Below, in pieces: positions 1-13,250 of a DNA stretch of 64,000 nt (its first letter is position 1; the number at the start of each line of letters is the position of its first letter). This stretch comes from Sitta carolinensis (taxonomy: Eukaryota > Chordata > Aves > Passeriformes > Sittidae). The DNA is taken from NCBI GenBank assembly GCA_032173965.1, contig JAVUNC010000004.1, positions 5,190,001 to 5,254,000 of the forward strand, read 5' to 3'. The position numbers were made by a program, and so were the translations under genes. The notes beneath the pieces are model-generated. The model had not been told where the DNA came from and did not search any database. It saw only the letters and a list, made by a program, of their open reading frames with translations.

Positions 1-685
1 GATGTTCTTCTAACATAGCATAAAAAAACATTTAGGATTTTTTTTCCAAAATAAAAACAATAAACACTCATGTTAATCTCAAGGCAAAAAAATACTGTGT
101 GCATAAATCATGAGCAATTTTGGAATCTTTAGAGCCAAGAAATTATCACCTATCAATGATTTAATGCAGCTGCATGTAAAAATGAAACGTCATTTATTAC
201 TTCTGTATTTTTTTAAGTGATTTTTAAAGGATACTGTAATATTTAAAAAAAAATCAAAGAAGTATTGAGACTCAGAACTAACCTAATTTCAAAATTCATT
301 AATGGAGATGCCCCAGCAACCAATTTATTTGTTTCTGTTTTAATCACCATTTCTGCTATCCAAGAATGAAGGGGAAAAAAGCTTATAAAGCTTAAAAAGG
401 TATAAAACATAGAAACCCATTGCTCATAGCAGTCCAAAGGCCTGACACTCATGTATTTGGGAGTTTCTTGCTCTTCCATTGTGCATTCTATATAGCCATT
501 CCTACTAAATGACAAAGCACTTCACATTCTGTTTTCTTGTAGGTTTTTCTGGCCTCCACATTAAATATTCTGCTGATAAAGAAAACTCTTGTCATTTCAC
601 TTAAAAACAAGTGTCATTCAATAGAGTAGGTGATAAATGAATAAATTATTTCCTTGAATTTTAGAAATGAAAATTAGAGTTTACA
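1..685. other. Non-coding AT-rich DNA, nothing recognised
   Basis: No repeat family, splice-bounded exon or RNA gene is recognisable. The 90-codon minus-strand frame at 243-515 has no recognisable family and is at chance level for AT-rich DNA. Confidence 0.6.
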
Positions 686-781
686 GAAGCACAGAATGGT
701 TTGGGTTGGAAGCAACCTTCCAGATCATCAATTTCCAACCTCCTGCCAAGAGCAGGGACACCTCCCACCTCCAGGTGACTG
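686..781 (-). mobile_element. CR1 LINE 3' fragment
   Basis: ACAGAATGGTTTGGGTTGGA then GATCATC..TTCCAACCTCCTGCC and AGCAGGGACACCTCC are the reverse complement of the avian CR1 3' end. The element is severely 5'-truncated, as most CR1 copies are, and about 95 bases remain. Confidence 0.85.
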
Positions 782-2954
782 GATGAAGTTTGTAAGAGGC
801 CCTATTTCATGTCCTTAAAAATAAAAATTGGAAAGTTCTGCTGAAGAAAAAAATCCAGCTGGTATCCAAAAGCTTGTGCTCTTTGCATATACTAAACATT
901 TAACCCAGACAATTAGAAAATTCCTTCATTTCACTGTCTTCAAAGCTAAAGTAAATGGATTTCTGTGACACAGGAGTGATTAGCATTAACTTGCTCAAAA
1001 TTCAGCCAAATTCCATAAAGCAAATCACTGATAAGACAGCATCTTAAATTTCACTTAGGGAAGTAGATGTGACTGAACAACTATATAAGGCATTGTTAAA
1101 AGATTTTACTTTGTGCTTACAGTGGTACTTTCTTGTGTGCACACAGGGTCTAAGAAACAGGTTGAAAAGATAAATTTTCTTATGTTAATTGCATTTTGAA
1201 AATAAACACTCAGCTTTAGAGCATTACAGGTATTTGTCAGGAATTAACAAGAATAGGAAGTTATGCACTTACTCTACTCAAAGCAGGTGGGTGTAAGTCA
1301 GTCCTGGTTCAGAAAACACTCCCCAGCAGTACCAGGATATTACACTCATGGAGAAGTGATGAAATTTGACTGAGGTACAGCAACTCAGTAGACACTGAGG
1401 ATGTGTGCAAGGACACGCAAAATCATTTTTTTTTTTTTTTTTGTCCCACTCAAGTTCTGGTTTCTTTATTTATCACACACCAAACAGACCAACTACTGTT
1501 TCTAGACCATCTTACAGAAATAACAGATAAAACCCATCAACTCTTCCAACCATTCCCCCAATCCAAAGATCATGGAATTTTTATAACTGTTACAAGCCAT
1601 GCTGTGTAAGCAGGAAGGGGAGACCTACAGAATTAAAGGGCTTGCTGCAAGCTACTCCTCAAATTTTAGATGGGTTTAAAACAGCAGCTGGGTAAACTCA
1701 TTGAAGAAACATTCACTGACAGCTACTAAAAACAAAGACAGCTATAGCTCAGGAAGTCTGAACTACACATAGCCAGAGGTTAGGAAAGCATCCTGTGGAA
1801 GTATCCCTATATTTTTCCCCTTTTCTTACATTTCTTCCTCGAGGTCCACTGTTAGCCAGGACCAGAGATGATAACAGTTTAAATGAAGCTTTGGTCTGAT
1901 CCCAGTACAAAGTTTAACAGTCTTAGTGTAGATGCCTCAAGAATAAAGCTTTAAATTTCTAATCCTACCTTTTAAGGTAAGATTAAAACCTATCATTAAG
2001 GTGTAACTTTTTCTCACAAGATATAAACTAGTTGATAAGCTTTCCCAAAATTGTGTAATTGGTCACTACTGTTTTATGATATTTAGTGGTATTCCTAAGC
2101 AGGAATAAGTCAGTGTATGATGTAGTTTAGTGTATTTAAGCTCATTTAAAATTATGTTTTGTCTTGCAAGTCTCTCTCTTGTACTTACCATCTTTTTAAA
2201 ACAAGTTACGAAAGCACCGAAGCCAAGTCTTAAATCTGATTTGCAGACATTTTTCTATTTTGTGGACTATGTACTTTCATTAATACAGATAAAATTTAGA
2301 GTTCAAATTTGAAGCTCATTGTCCCAAAGATCTTTAGGTCTCCCAGTTTACACTGGTCTTATATTCAAATACTGCAAGGAAACTGGCTAAGATTCTCAAA
2401 TGTTATAAAACACTGAGTTTTGAACTACTGGATGACCAAACAAATTGTTAAAATGAGAGCACAAAACCAGAGCTTTCCCTTCTCAAACTAAATTTTGACT
2501 TTACATTTATTACTTTAGGTAAATACTTGACTGAGCATTTGAAGAATCTAGTACACTGTATAAAGAAAAATTGTTAAAGTTGTTTCAAAAGCTGACACAA
2601 AAGTAATCAAACCTCATAAAGCAGCATCAAAAGCCTTTTGTACTGTAACAAAATTTGTTTAAATGTTTCCAAACTCTCTATTTGCAATACACTACTGAAT
2701 CTTCTATTTATCAAATAAACTCAACTGCAATAAGAATCTTATGAATCTAAGTCAAAGGCACTCTTCAATTTTAAAGTGTGCTGTAGAGCTATAAAAAAAA
2801 CCCCAGCAGATCCCAGAAAGCGACCTTTAAGGATTACAGGTGCATCTGCTAGCTCAAAGTTCCAAATCTAGGATCCTTAAGGATATGGGCTTCTTTCCCA
2901 TATAAAAAGGGAGAAAGAGAAAAAATACTCCTTGAAGGGCAAGTATCAAGAGGA
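782..2954. other. Non-coding DNA with a T17 run
   Basis: Apart from T17 at 1426-1442 there is no feature I can name. Small ORFs at 1403-1609 and 2130-2312 are not supported by any motif or context. Confidence 0.55.
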
Positions 2955-3207
2955 TTGGGCCAGAATCTTCTCAGTGGTGCCTACCAACAGGAAAAGGGGC
3001 AATGGGCACAAAGTAGAATACAGAAAGTTCCAAGAGAATATGAGGTAAAACATCTTTGCAGGTGACAGAGCACTGGAACAGATTGCCCAGAGAGGCTGTG
3101 GAATAGCCTCTGGAGATACTGAAAACTTGCCTGGGCATGATCCTGTAGAATCTGCTCCAGGTGAAGCTTCTCAAGAGTCCCTTCCAACCCCAGCCATGCT
3201 GTGAATT
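2955..3207 (+). mobile_element. CR1 LINE 3' fragment
   Basis: GGCCAGAATCTTCTCAGTGG, GGGGCAATGGGCACAAA, GGTGACAGAGCACTGGAACA, TTGCCCAGAGAGGCTGTGGA and CCCTTCCAACCCCAGCCATG follow the avian CR1 consensus through the RT/3' UTR region in order. About 250 bases remain, with scattered substitutions and small deletions. The overlapping minus-strand ORFs (2971-3256) are shadows of this element. Confidence 0.92.
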
Positions 3208-3590
3208 CAATAGAGCACGTGCCAGCACATGACAACACCGGGGTTAGGACACCCACTCACCGAGTTCACGTGTGTCTGAAAGCCACCAAAGGACTGTGGT
3301 GATACCAATGGCTGGAAAAGGTGCCAAAGTGACACCTTTCCTTCAGTGCACAGCCTGTGGGCAAAGGAAAAGTGAGAGCACCGCTGTAAATGCCCCAGAT
3401 GCTGATCCCCACCTGGCAGGAGTGAGGGAGATAAAGGTGGGCTGGAGGAGCATCGCACTGAGGGCGTGACACTCTGCAGGTCTGAAAGCTGCTGCAGAGT
3501 CAAACAAGGAATTAATTCCAATGCCAGCAGCTCACAGTATTTACACCACAGTTCTGGAAAAATAGCATAAACTGACTTCTTCATACTAAA
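3208..3590. other. Relatively GC-rich, non-repeat stretch after the CR1
   Basis: This stretch is clearly richer in G+C and CpG than its surroundings (for example CACCGGGG, TCACCGAGTTCACGTG, GAGCATCGCACTGAGGGCGTG). Frames are open on both strands (125 codons minus, 65 codons plus), but neither protein resembles a family I know and no splice boundaries stand out. It may be an unrecognised repeat, an exon of a non-coding RNA, or chance. Confidence 0.35.
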
Positions 3591-6420
3591 TACAAAAATC
3601 CTTCCATATATTAGAACAACTTTTAATAAAGGATAGGTTAGTGCTCCATTGTATCAATACAGGGTTTAAAAGTGAGGGATTGAAAAATAAAACCCGATTC
3701 ACATTTAGTCTAACCTAAATTAGTTCTCCTTATTCTCCATACTTGTGGAGCAGGTTATGCCAACTACAGCAGGAGCATGTTGATGGGATTGACCTCATTT
3801 TGCCTCTCCCTTGTGCTCACATGAACCTGCAAAACATCAGTCTCTGCTCTCACATGGCATTAACATGTCATAGAATCTTAAAATTGCTTTTAAAATAAGA
3901 AAAAAAATGAGCCCTGAGAAAGTGGCTGTTATTTCTGAGAGAACTGTTCTCTCACAAAGTTAAATTGAATTAATCCTAGCAAAAACAACTAATGATATAT
4001 ATAAAGCTGATGAGAAAACACGACTAAGGGCAAAGAAAAACATTTTAAGCTTCAACTCATACTTGGGAGCTGCCACTTCAGAATACTTTCTTTCAAAGTA
4101 CCATTTTTGGAGACAAATCACAAACCAAAGCTTTAGAGCTCACATATCAGTTAAATATTCATGTGTAACTGAGATTTTCACATTACTTATAAAACACTGA
4201 CTAGTATAACACCACAAAAATGAAGATTAAAAGATGGCTACTTGTTACTACATTTATTTTCACAAGACCATCACATTTAGTTTATTAGCTGCGTTCTTCC
4301 CTTCCTGATTATCTATGATATAATTTTCCATCTCAGTTTCCCATCCTCAAATCCTCTTCAGAAACAGTGAATTCCCTTACCAAGGGTAAACTCTGTAACA
4401 GTAAGACTTATAAACATGAAACATCTTACAGAACGTTGCTCTTGGTTGAGCTACATCGGCAGGATTCACTACAAAAAGCAAATTCTTGAAAAAGAATAAC
4501 TGTTTTCCATGGGACTGAAACTATTCCAGAATTGAGCTGACTCCAATTTATTGAAGTTGTACAGTGACTAACTTACCTTTACTCTTCTCATTCTTAACCC
4601 CATTCCTCTCCCTTATCACATAATGATTTTCACATCTAATTTTCCATATAGTGCCACATTTTCTGGCAATGTTTTGGATTCAAGTATTCTCCCCACCAAC
4701 CTGAACCTCCAAGGAAGTTTGAATGGAAAACCTTAGCAATCAGAAACTTCTCTCATATAGGTTTCTGAACTGTTCATTTCAGCACTAAACTGCAAAGAGA
4801 AGTGGGAAAACACTCAAGATTCTTTGAATGGATATCCCAATATCCTGAGAGCAACATAACCAGGAGACCAGGCACTTCTCATTTAAAACTGGTGTCCATC
4901 TCAGCATGATCATGAGACCTACAGCAATAGGACCCCTGGGTGTTTACCATTTACCCTGAATAAACTAAATACAGGAAGGAAACCTAAAAATTAAATAAAC
5001 AGGGAAACCAAAAAGAAAGGAAAGACAAGCATACAAATGTTTCTTATCTTTGCTTCAAGTTTCTCTCTGTTACATGGTCAAGCAAGTTTATAAAGATCCC
5101 AATATTTTGGGCTTGTATTTGTAAAGATTCATTTCCTTTGCTTCTCTCTTTGAGCACCTCCTCTCTACCCAATTATTTAATAACCCTTACTTCTGTTAGA
5201 AAGGGATTTTAACTTTGCTTTTATCACTAACTCTCCCACACTGGAAATGCCATTTCTCTCCTGGACACAGTGAGATGTAACTACCTGCTTAGCCAATAAG
5301 CACTAGCTGAAATTTAAACATACAATTTACAAAGAAATAGATAATCCAAAACATCATTTACCCAATCATAGCAATTACCTAGGTTTAAATAGCATTCAAG
5401 TATTATTTATAAATTAAAACTATCAATAAAAAAATTTGATAATACATACTAATAAATAGATATAGATATTACATACTAATAAAGTCAACAGCTTTTCTAA
5501 CTAGCATTAATCCTACTTTCAGCTAATTCCCTATATTCATCAAGTTTCTGACTGCAAAGGAGACCTCAAAGGTTAATTAAAGCTTTCCAGGCATGTGTTG
5601 GTGATAGATCATTACACAGTCACAGCTGGGGAGGAGAATACAACACTCAGTTCTAAGCCCATGAAGTCAAGATCTGTCAGAAAAATGGATGAAAAAATTG
5701 GGGCACTTCTTAAAAATAAGAAAAATCTTTAAACAATATAAGGCAATAAAACATGTTTAAGTCTGTCTAATCATCAGTTCTATTCCCAAGTAGTTTCTTA
5801 ATCAGAACTGACTTCAAACATAGCACATGCTGCTCTGTATTTACCTCTGTTTACCTGAATCAGTATTTCTAGAAAGGGTGGCAAAGAACTGCTTCCAAAT
5901 TATTAATGTAGCTGGATAATGCTCCCTTCACATCACCATCATCTCTCCAGTAATGAAGACAAAATCCAGTAGTTTTTGCCTTGAAGGATTTATTGTCAAC
6001 TAAATCTCATCACACCTGCACAACTGTAAGAAACAAAACTGTCAATCAGAAGCATTGCTTATGAGCATTTTGGCAATTTTCTGCTTTATTTTTTGTTTTA
6101 ACTGTTCCACACCGAGGTACGAGACAGTGCCTGACCACAAACCAGCCAAGCAGTGCAATTATTCAGACTATTGGTAATAATCACGTCTGCATAGCTGCAG
6201 TATAAATCTGTAATTACACAGACAGGATATCCCCAAGGCTTGGGAAACAGCATTAGTTTTACAATATGATTTTAACAAGACAAAACTTATTTGTGATTGA
6301 AAAAAAAATAAAATAAAGGAAAGCCTTGCCAGTTATAACTGAAACACTAAAAATATACTGGGGACAAAGAACAGAATATGAGGACAATGATGATAAACTA
6401 TTTTCAAGAACATAAGGCTA
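3591..6420. other. Non-coding AT-rich DNA, nothing recognised
   Basis: Only short A/T runs and a local duplication of ACATACTAATAAA around 5445-5482 are visible. No gene, RNA or known repeat was recognised. Confidence 0.55.
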
Positions 6421-6603
6421 CAGAGGTATCCAAGGGGTACAGACCTGGAGAGATGAGGTGTCCAGGAGAGCTGGCTGACCTCCTTCCTCCAAGTTAACAA
6501 TGGCCCATCTCAACCAGCAGCTAATCAAGCAAAGGAGGCAGAGAACCTGTCTGGGTGAGCAAGGAGCTCCTAACTTAATGAAAAGAAAGGAAGGAAGCAT
6601 AAA
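6421..6603 (+). mobile_element. CR1 LINE internal (ORF2) fragment
   Basis: GTGTCCAGGAGAGCTGGCTGACC, then GAGAACCTGTCTGGGTGAGCAAGGAGCTCCTAACTTAATG, resemble the avian CR1 ORF2 spacer between endonuclease and reverse transcriptase (consensus GAGAGCTGGCTGACCTTCAAGGA and ATGGATGAACAAGGAGCTCCTGA). It is decayed and has lost its frame. Confidence 0.7.
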
Positions 6604-6694
6604 AATCATAGAATGGCTTGGGAACCTTAAGATCATCTCATTCCAACCCTCCTGCCATGGGCACCTTCCAGCAGCCCAGGCTGTCCAAAGCTGG
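6604..6694 (-). mobile_element. CR1 LINE 3' end in opposite orientation
   Basis: AATCATAGAATGGCTTGGGAACCTTAAGATCATCTCATTCCAACCCTCCTGCCATGGGCA is the inverted CR1 3' terminus. It lies between two + strand CR1 pieces, so it is an insertion or a 5'-inversion product. Confidence 0.85.
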
Positions 6695-6948
6695 GTCACA
6701 CAGTGGGCATGGGCTGAAATACAGGAAATTTCATCTAAACATAAGGAAAATAGATCTTTTTTTACTTTGAGGGTAGGTAACTTCTCTAAAAGGTTGCTGA
6801 GGATGCAATGTCCATCCTTGGAGACATTAAAAAACACAACTGGACACTGTCCTGAGAAACTCACTGCAGCCAACCCTGCTCTGAACAGGCTGATTGAGCC
6901 AGATGAGCACTGGAGATTCTTCCCAACTTCAACTTCTTTGTGATCCAC
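6695..6948 (+). mobile_element. CR1 LINE 3' fragment
   Basis: TGAAATACAGGAAATTTCATCTAAACATAAGGAAAA, GTCCATCCTTGGAGACATT, CCTGCTCTGAACAGGCTGATTGAGCCAGATGA and a degraded TTCCCAACTTCAACTTCTTTGTGATCC terminus follow CR1 order. The 179-codon minus-strand frame (6418-6957) and the 147-codon plus-strand frame (6500-6943), the former being the longest ORF in the window, both come from this CR1 composite and are not host genes. Confidence 0.85.
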
Positions 6949-8034
6949 CTTGCACATGCAAAAAATGTTGGGGTTTTGGTTTGTTGGTCTTTTTTCCCTC
7001 CCAAATAATGATTCATCATACTCTATATCCTAAATACTGGGCAATAACGATTAATTTGCAACATTCTCACAAATATAATAAGTAGTAGTAAGGGGTGTTA
7101 ACTACCCTAATGTGTATCAAGGTCAAAAAATTAAAAAAAAACCCCAAACCTTTACTTACTAAGCTGTCTAAAGCACAGAAATCTTTGTAGGGAAAAAACA
7201 GAATACAGCCCATTCAAGTCTCCTACTAGACACAGACAGTAACATTTAAGAAAATTTAAGACCAAACAAAAAAAATATTCCTGTCCCAATAATTTGTGAA
7301 ATAGTTTGTGAGTGAAAGATGGCCTAGCCAATTCAAATATATATAAAAATCATTATTTTTGTATGCAAAATAATCCACCAGTCCCCAAGAAAGGATTTCT
7401 AACCCAAATACCTGTATATACCAGCAATATAAGTAATGGAAAGTTACACCTTTCACACATTTAAAAGGTGTTCTGATTTTTCCTAATGCTGTAATTCCAT
7501 TGATTAGCACCAGTATTTATCAACTATCTATGACACAAAAAAAGGAGAGAGAGTAAAACTACAGCACATTTGGTGTTAGCTTACCTCAGATCTAGAAAAT
7601 CTAAAATAACTTTACACAGCCTCGTTCTGTTTAACAGCAGCATCGTCAAAAGTTACAAAGTGCAGATGAACATAAAAAATGTAGAAATTTACTGCTCCTA
7701 CTCTAATTATATAAATACATAAAAGCTGTCCTTTATCTTCATCAGTTTGTCCTCCCAGATTTGCAATAATTAACTAATATTTAAGTTGACAGAAAAACAA
7801 AGTTAGTAAATTGACCAGAATGACCAAAGTTCATTACATGCCCTCCAATTTTTCAAGCCCAGTTGGACCCTTTAAGAATGTTGGCATCACTATGTGTTAT
7901 TATATGCAGGAAAATACTTTCATACCCCAGAAAAAAAAATACATGATCAAAAAAAAAAAAAAAATGCATTCCATCTTATCTAAGTTGAAAAAATTGAAAT
8001 GGTCAGAGGATTCTGAGTTTTAAAAAAATAAAAA

Positions 8035-8051
8035 TCAACAAACACACACAC

Positions 8052-8083
<32 letters not shown>

Positions 8084-8112
8084 CAAAAACCACAAAAAAA
8101 AAAAAAAAAAAA
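8035..8112. repeat. A-rich low-complexity tract
   Basis: It consists almost only of A with interspersed C (AAACCAAAAAACAAAAACAAACAAACAAAAACC, then a long A run). It has no coding content. Confidence 0.85.
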
Positions 8113-9853
8113 CCACACAATCCCATGGAGCATTTCAGCAAATATCCTTAACTTTCTCCAGGCTAACAACTATAGCAGGTCTGTCTGATATCACCTCAAG
8201 AAGTAGAAACAAACAAATAATGTGTGACCATATGTCTTTCACCAAGTGCATGTTTGAATTTGGTGGATTTTTTTAAAATAAGAAATTGCCACTTGGTATC
8301 AGCCTTTGTTAATAAAGAAGCCCACACAAAGTTAAGGCATGGAAAATGAGTCCATTTCTGTTATTTCTCTCAGCAAACAGTATTTAAAAGATCCTGAAAG
8401 GATGATCATTAAAAAAAAAACCCAAGGTCATAAAATTCAATGGAATATACAACGAAGTTAAGAAATTAAACTGTCTTTAGCAATATGTATTCAGTTCTTG
8501 ACACAAACACACTTTGCCCAAGTTTGCAATTTCTGCCTGGAGCTCAGGTGCTCAGTGTGTGTTAAGAGATGGCAAGTCAGTGAACACTCCGAGGGTGTCG
8601 AAGCTGTGTGCGGCCACACAGACACCATTCCCATGGGACACCTGGATCCACCAGAGGTGTAACACACCACTCCCTGGCCATGGATACAGACCAAACACAA
8701 CCAATCCTCCCTACAGCCACTCTTAGTCAATCCGAGCCTGTACTTTGCTACAGAGTTGCAGATAAATTCACATGGAGAATTTAACGCTAGTAAGCAGTGC
8801 TTCAAACCCAAAATCTTCCTGAAACCCTCAGGTTTCAGTCCTACATGTTTCATTTATACCTAATGCCATCTATAAAACCAGATCAAAAACATTTTTTAAA
8901 GGAAACCAACTTCCATAAAGCAGATTTTACAAGAATTTCTTTCTTGCAAAATTACATGTGCAATGTACAAAAATCCTGCAAAAGAACAAATTGGTCTTAA
9001 CGGATTCATTTCTGTTATACTTTTAAAACCACTACATTGATATATGAGTAGTTTCTGTCCACAGACTGGCATCCTTATGGGCACTACGAAGTGAACACAA
9101 AACTGCTAAAGCAGAATCACCTGTTATGATCTTTTTTCATATTAATTCCTCTAATTTCTATTCAGAATTTCAAACCATTTCAGAAATCTTTATATTATTC
9201 AGACGGAAATTTATTTGATTAGATGAGTTTTAAATATCTTCTGCATTGCTGAAAGTTGAGTACACATATCAGCAATATAGGTAGCTATCTATGCTGCTGA
9301 GTTTAGGTTTTAAGCACTGAAGAGTTGTTTAGATTTGACAGATGTGAAAGGGACTCCTAAGATACCAAGCTCTACCTGAGCTTGTACTTAAAAAATCCTT
9401 TTTTATCATTTAAGTCATAACTAAAATATTCAGGATAAAAGCGGTATAAACACAAGAAACTGTTAAACAATGAAGGAAAGGGAGACACTTAAACCCACAG
9501 AGTGAAACTTCAGGATGCTCTGCTGAACATAAAGCAACAATTTACACGAACACAAATACACTCTTAAGCCTTTCAATACTGAGTCAGAAAATACTGAAGC
9601 AATTCACAGTTCCAAGTAGGCAATTTTGTCATCTCTCCTTTATCTTCTCAGTCTAAGATGTGATAGTGACTGAAAAATCTGAAGTTAAATCACATAAACA
9701 AACCAAACCAATTACAGGTTTTCTTCATGTCCAAGAAAAGTTATTTTTCGTGAAGTTCATGTATTCAATTTTTAACTTCTTTTACTATGACTATAAACTC
9801 CATCACGTAGCAGATCAGCAGAAATGCTGCTGCAGCAGCTATGGTACAATGGC

Positions 9854-9890
9854 TTTTTATGGAACTGGGCACTGCCCAATTCCATAAAAA
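9854..9890. repeat. Inverted repeat, 16 paired bases per arm, one mismatch
   Basis: TTTTTATGGAA, one mismatched base, TGGGC, loop ACT, GCCCA, one mismatched base, TTCCATAAAAA. Either strand could fold into a tight hairpin with a three-base loop. Confidence 0.8.
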
Positions 9891-9992
9891 TGTAGAAATA
9901 GTGGTTTAGTAGACATAAAGCCCTTCTTATTAAGATGGAAACAGCCAAACACGGTAGGAGTCTTGCAAAACTCTGTCCTAAACTCCAGAATG

Positions 9993-10019
9993 TGAAAATT
10001 CCTCTCATGGGAATTTTCA
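9993..10019. repeat. Inverted repeat, 10 bp perfect arms
   Basis: TGAAAATTCC and GGAATTTTCA are separated by a 7-base loop. It lies about 100 bases from the hairpin at 9854. Confidence 0.75.
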
Positions 10020-13000
10020 AGATTTAGGCATAAGGACAAAGAAATAGTTTTCTATTGAAAAAAAGAAAAAATCCCACTATAATTATCCCAATGGAAAAAA
10101 AAAAAAAAAAAAGAAAAAAAACAAACCTCAGAGCAGATTGAGAACACCAAGGACTTTAAATAACACTGCAAATAAGGTGCTGATCCACACCTTTTAAATA
10201 CTTGTGAATATGAACTTTACCCATTAAAAACTCGAAGAAAATAAAACCAAGATTTCAAAGCAGATTTTCAGAGGGCCTTAGGGTCAATATTGAGTTTTTA
10301 TGGGGCCACCAGGCTCTGCCTCTGCATGTATGTGTGTGGCACGGAGGCTGGTAATAGAGAGGAATCTGTGGAACTAAATAGATTTCAGGTATCTTTAAAT
10401 ACTTATTTATGATCTCTAACTTCTGAGAAGTTGGGACTGTTGATACAGACGGGAGAAAAATGCTGGCTTCAGAGATGGAGTGGGATGGAGCTGTGATCAA
10501 AAGCTCTTTAGGATAAATATAAATATTTAATACTGCCTTCCTGAAATTAGCAGCAACTACCACCATAAACTTTCTGAAAGAGTTAGAGCGACTGTTAACC
10601 CAAAAAGTTTCACCTATGAATGCAGAAAACTGAATGGAAAAACATTAACATCAACTGGCAGTACCATTTTGAGACGAAACACAAAGATACATTTGCTTTA
10701 CAGGGAAAAGCTACCTCCTCTTCCTTAGCCTAATGATCCCAAAGTATCAAAGATTAAAACGTATTTCTTGGTATGTCAGATAAAACTCAGCAGTTTGTAC
10801 TGTTCTTTATATAAGTGATTTTTTTTTTTCCTCCAAATTCTGCATTCAAAATCCACTGCATGGGTCCAGAGATCTACCTACTCTAAAGTCACCAATCCAT
10901 GTTGCTGTTGGTCCAAAGGAACAGATACCACACATACAAACTTTGCTATTTTTTAGCATGGATTTTGTATAGAAATAATTTCGTAAAGAAATAATTTGTG
11001 GCTGTGATTGTTTGATTTATGAAAAAAAAAGTCTGAAGGAAACCTAAAGATGGAATTGGATGCTCCTTGCTTTATTCTGCTGAGACCTGAACATTTCTTC
11101 TTTCCAGGTTTTTCTCCTTCCCTCAAGCTCTTTTTCCCTAATCAGTGCATTACAAAGCCAGTGGTCAGCAACTGCCCTCCAAGAGTTTGGCTTCAATTAA
11201 CTGGCACTTCGCACATAGTGCAGAAAAAATATACATTGAGTATAAACATAATCATGTGCCTTTCTACTGTTTCATTCAGAGCTATATGACTTAGAATCAT
11301 CAGAAAATCAAAACCATTCCAAAAAATAACACGTTCAGCAAGCTTGCTCCTATTTTCAAATACAACAAATACAATTCTGTGCGCAGACTACTTCAGATCT
11401 CCACAGAAAACAAAGCCTTGGTAGTCTTTGGAAAATCATGGAGCCAAAGCCATTGCCCAGATAACATTCAAGGGAACCAGATCATTCCCCAAGTGAATAA
11501 ACTCCTGAAAACATTCCTCAGGCATAGAGAAGTAGATTAAAGTGTCCAGATTAGAAGAAATAAAATTATATACAGTGTGAACAAAGAAGGATGAGCTTCA
11601 CTTTTTCTTGCTCTGTCCCTTAATTCTTAAATATCATAGGTCATCAGTCCAAAAAGTCTTCAAGGCACTTTTCTTCTTGTCTTCCATTCCTGTATGTAAC
11701 TGTCATTCAGTAGCTCATTTGTTTGCAACACATAAGAAGTTCTTCTATTTATTCACCTGAGATGTCAGATATTTGAGTTTTATTCAAATCAAGTCATAAC
11801 AGACATTTTGATAATCTGATGCTAGCACCAAAAGGTGTCATCATTAATTGACCCATAGTACCATTCATGGACCAGTTTCTTTTCAAGTGTAAAGTCATGC
11901 ACTGGCAAACCTTCTAAGCAACAGATGGGCAACTCTGAAACTTTAAATGATAACCAAAGAAAAAGCAAATTTTTATCCATGTATCCAGTTTAATTCTCTT
12001 CCAATCCCTTCATAATTAATCCTTACAAACTGAAAGATTATCACAGCAGTAAAGAATCCCTACCATGAAACAGTCCTGGTGTCTGCTGAACCTCAGAATT
12101 CTACAACCAGCATCAAAATCTGCCAGGTAAAGGCAAATTAACAATGTTAATAAACATTGAGATGCATAAAGCAGCATCTCAGAATAAAAACTGGGATGAA
12201 GGAAGAAACTCATAATATTAACTGAAAGACTGTATTTCCAGTGCAGTATCTGGGGATAAAATTACTTTCAGCTACCAAAACCCACGTTGGTCTGAAAGGA
12301 GGTAAACAGCAACTTCATGGCCAAATTGATCTCATCAAATCTCTATAGAGCTTGTCATCAATGAAAAATTAAACTCTTAACTCATGGGTTACTCCAAATG
12401 GATTTTACTTCACAAACAATTCTGTTTACAGCCTGATGTACTTGGCCAAGGCAGCTATCCCCAGAAAGAGGTATGTTTCAGAGAACATGCTGCTGGTCCC
12501 TGGATCAGATGATTACCTCCTCCCCAAATGCCTCTGAGTTCTGAGTCCAGGGTGTCAGAATAAAACAAGGCCAGTAGTGCTAATACACAGCATCTACCTA
12601 TAAAGCCAAGAATTAGCCAAACTAGAACACAAGTTACAAGAATGATTTTGGGCATTATAGAGGAATTTCAAAGTAAGGCAAAAAAAATCCCAGATGTTCA
12701 GGAAATACTGGAGGAGATTATGCCTGAAGATTATGGTGCTCAGGAAGCACCAAAAGAGAACAATTCTCTACAGCAAAGAAAAGAAAGTCATGCTTAGAGT
12801 CCTTTTTTGCACTTCAAGAAATTTATCTCTACCACATTGTCTAACAGCAAAAGGCCACCCCAAACGTCTTCACCAAGAGCTTGGTTTGTCCCTTGATATT
12901 GCCCCAACATTCCATTAATAGTCCTCACATGCCTTTACAAGAAATGTGAGCACATGTGACTGGAAGTGTCAGTCTGAAATTCATCTCCATGCTAACCTAT

Positions 13001-13214
13001 AGACACAACCTTTTATCATGTTAAGAACAAAATATTTTAAAGAGCCAGAAACAAAGGTAATGATTTCTACACTATAATGTCCCATCCTGTTCAAACTGCA
13101 GCATTAGACAGCATCCTCTCACTTGTACAAAATAAAAATGGAATAATTTAATTTTAGTCTGTACACTGCCTGAAGCCTACTTTCTGAATACAAAGAAACG
13201 TTATTCCCATGAAC

Positions 13215-13215
<1 letters not shown>

Positions 13216-13247
<32 letters not shown>
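13216..13247. repeat. Poly(A) run, 32 bases
   Basis: This is an uninterrupted A run followed by an A/C-rich stretch (CACAAACAAAAAACACACACAC). No recognisable retrocopy lies upstream. Confidence 0.9.

Positions 13248-13250
<3 letters not shown>

Noticed and set aside
2971..3256. 85- and 91-codon minus-strand ORFs
   Set aside because: Antisense of a + strand CR1 copy.
6418..6957. 179-codon minus-strand and 147-codon plus-strand ORFs as host genes
   Set aside because: Both lie across three CR1 fragments in mixed orientation; the protein is translation of repeat.
13216..13247. A32 as the tail of a processed pseudogene
   Set aside because: Upstream sequence is not recognisable as an mRNA and no target-site duplication was seen.
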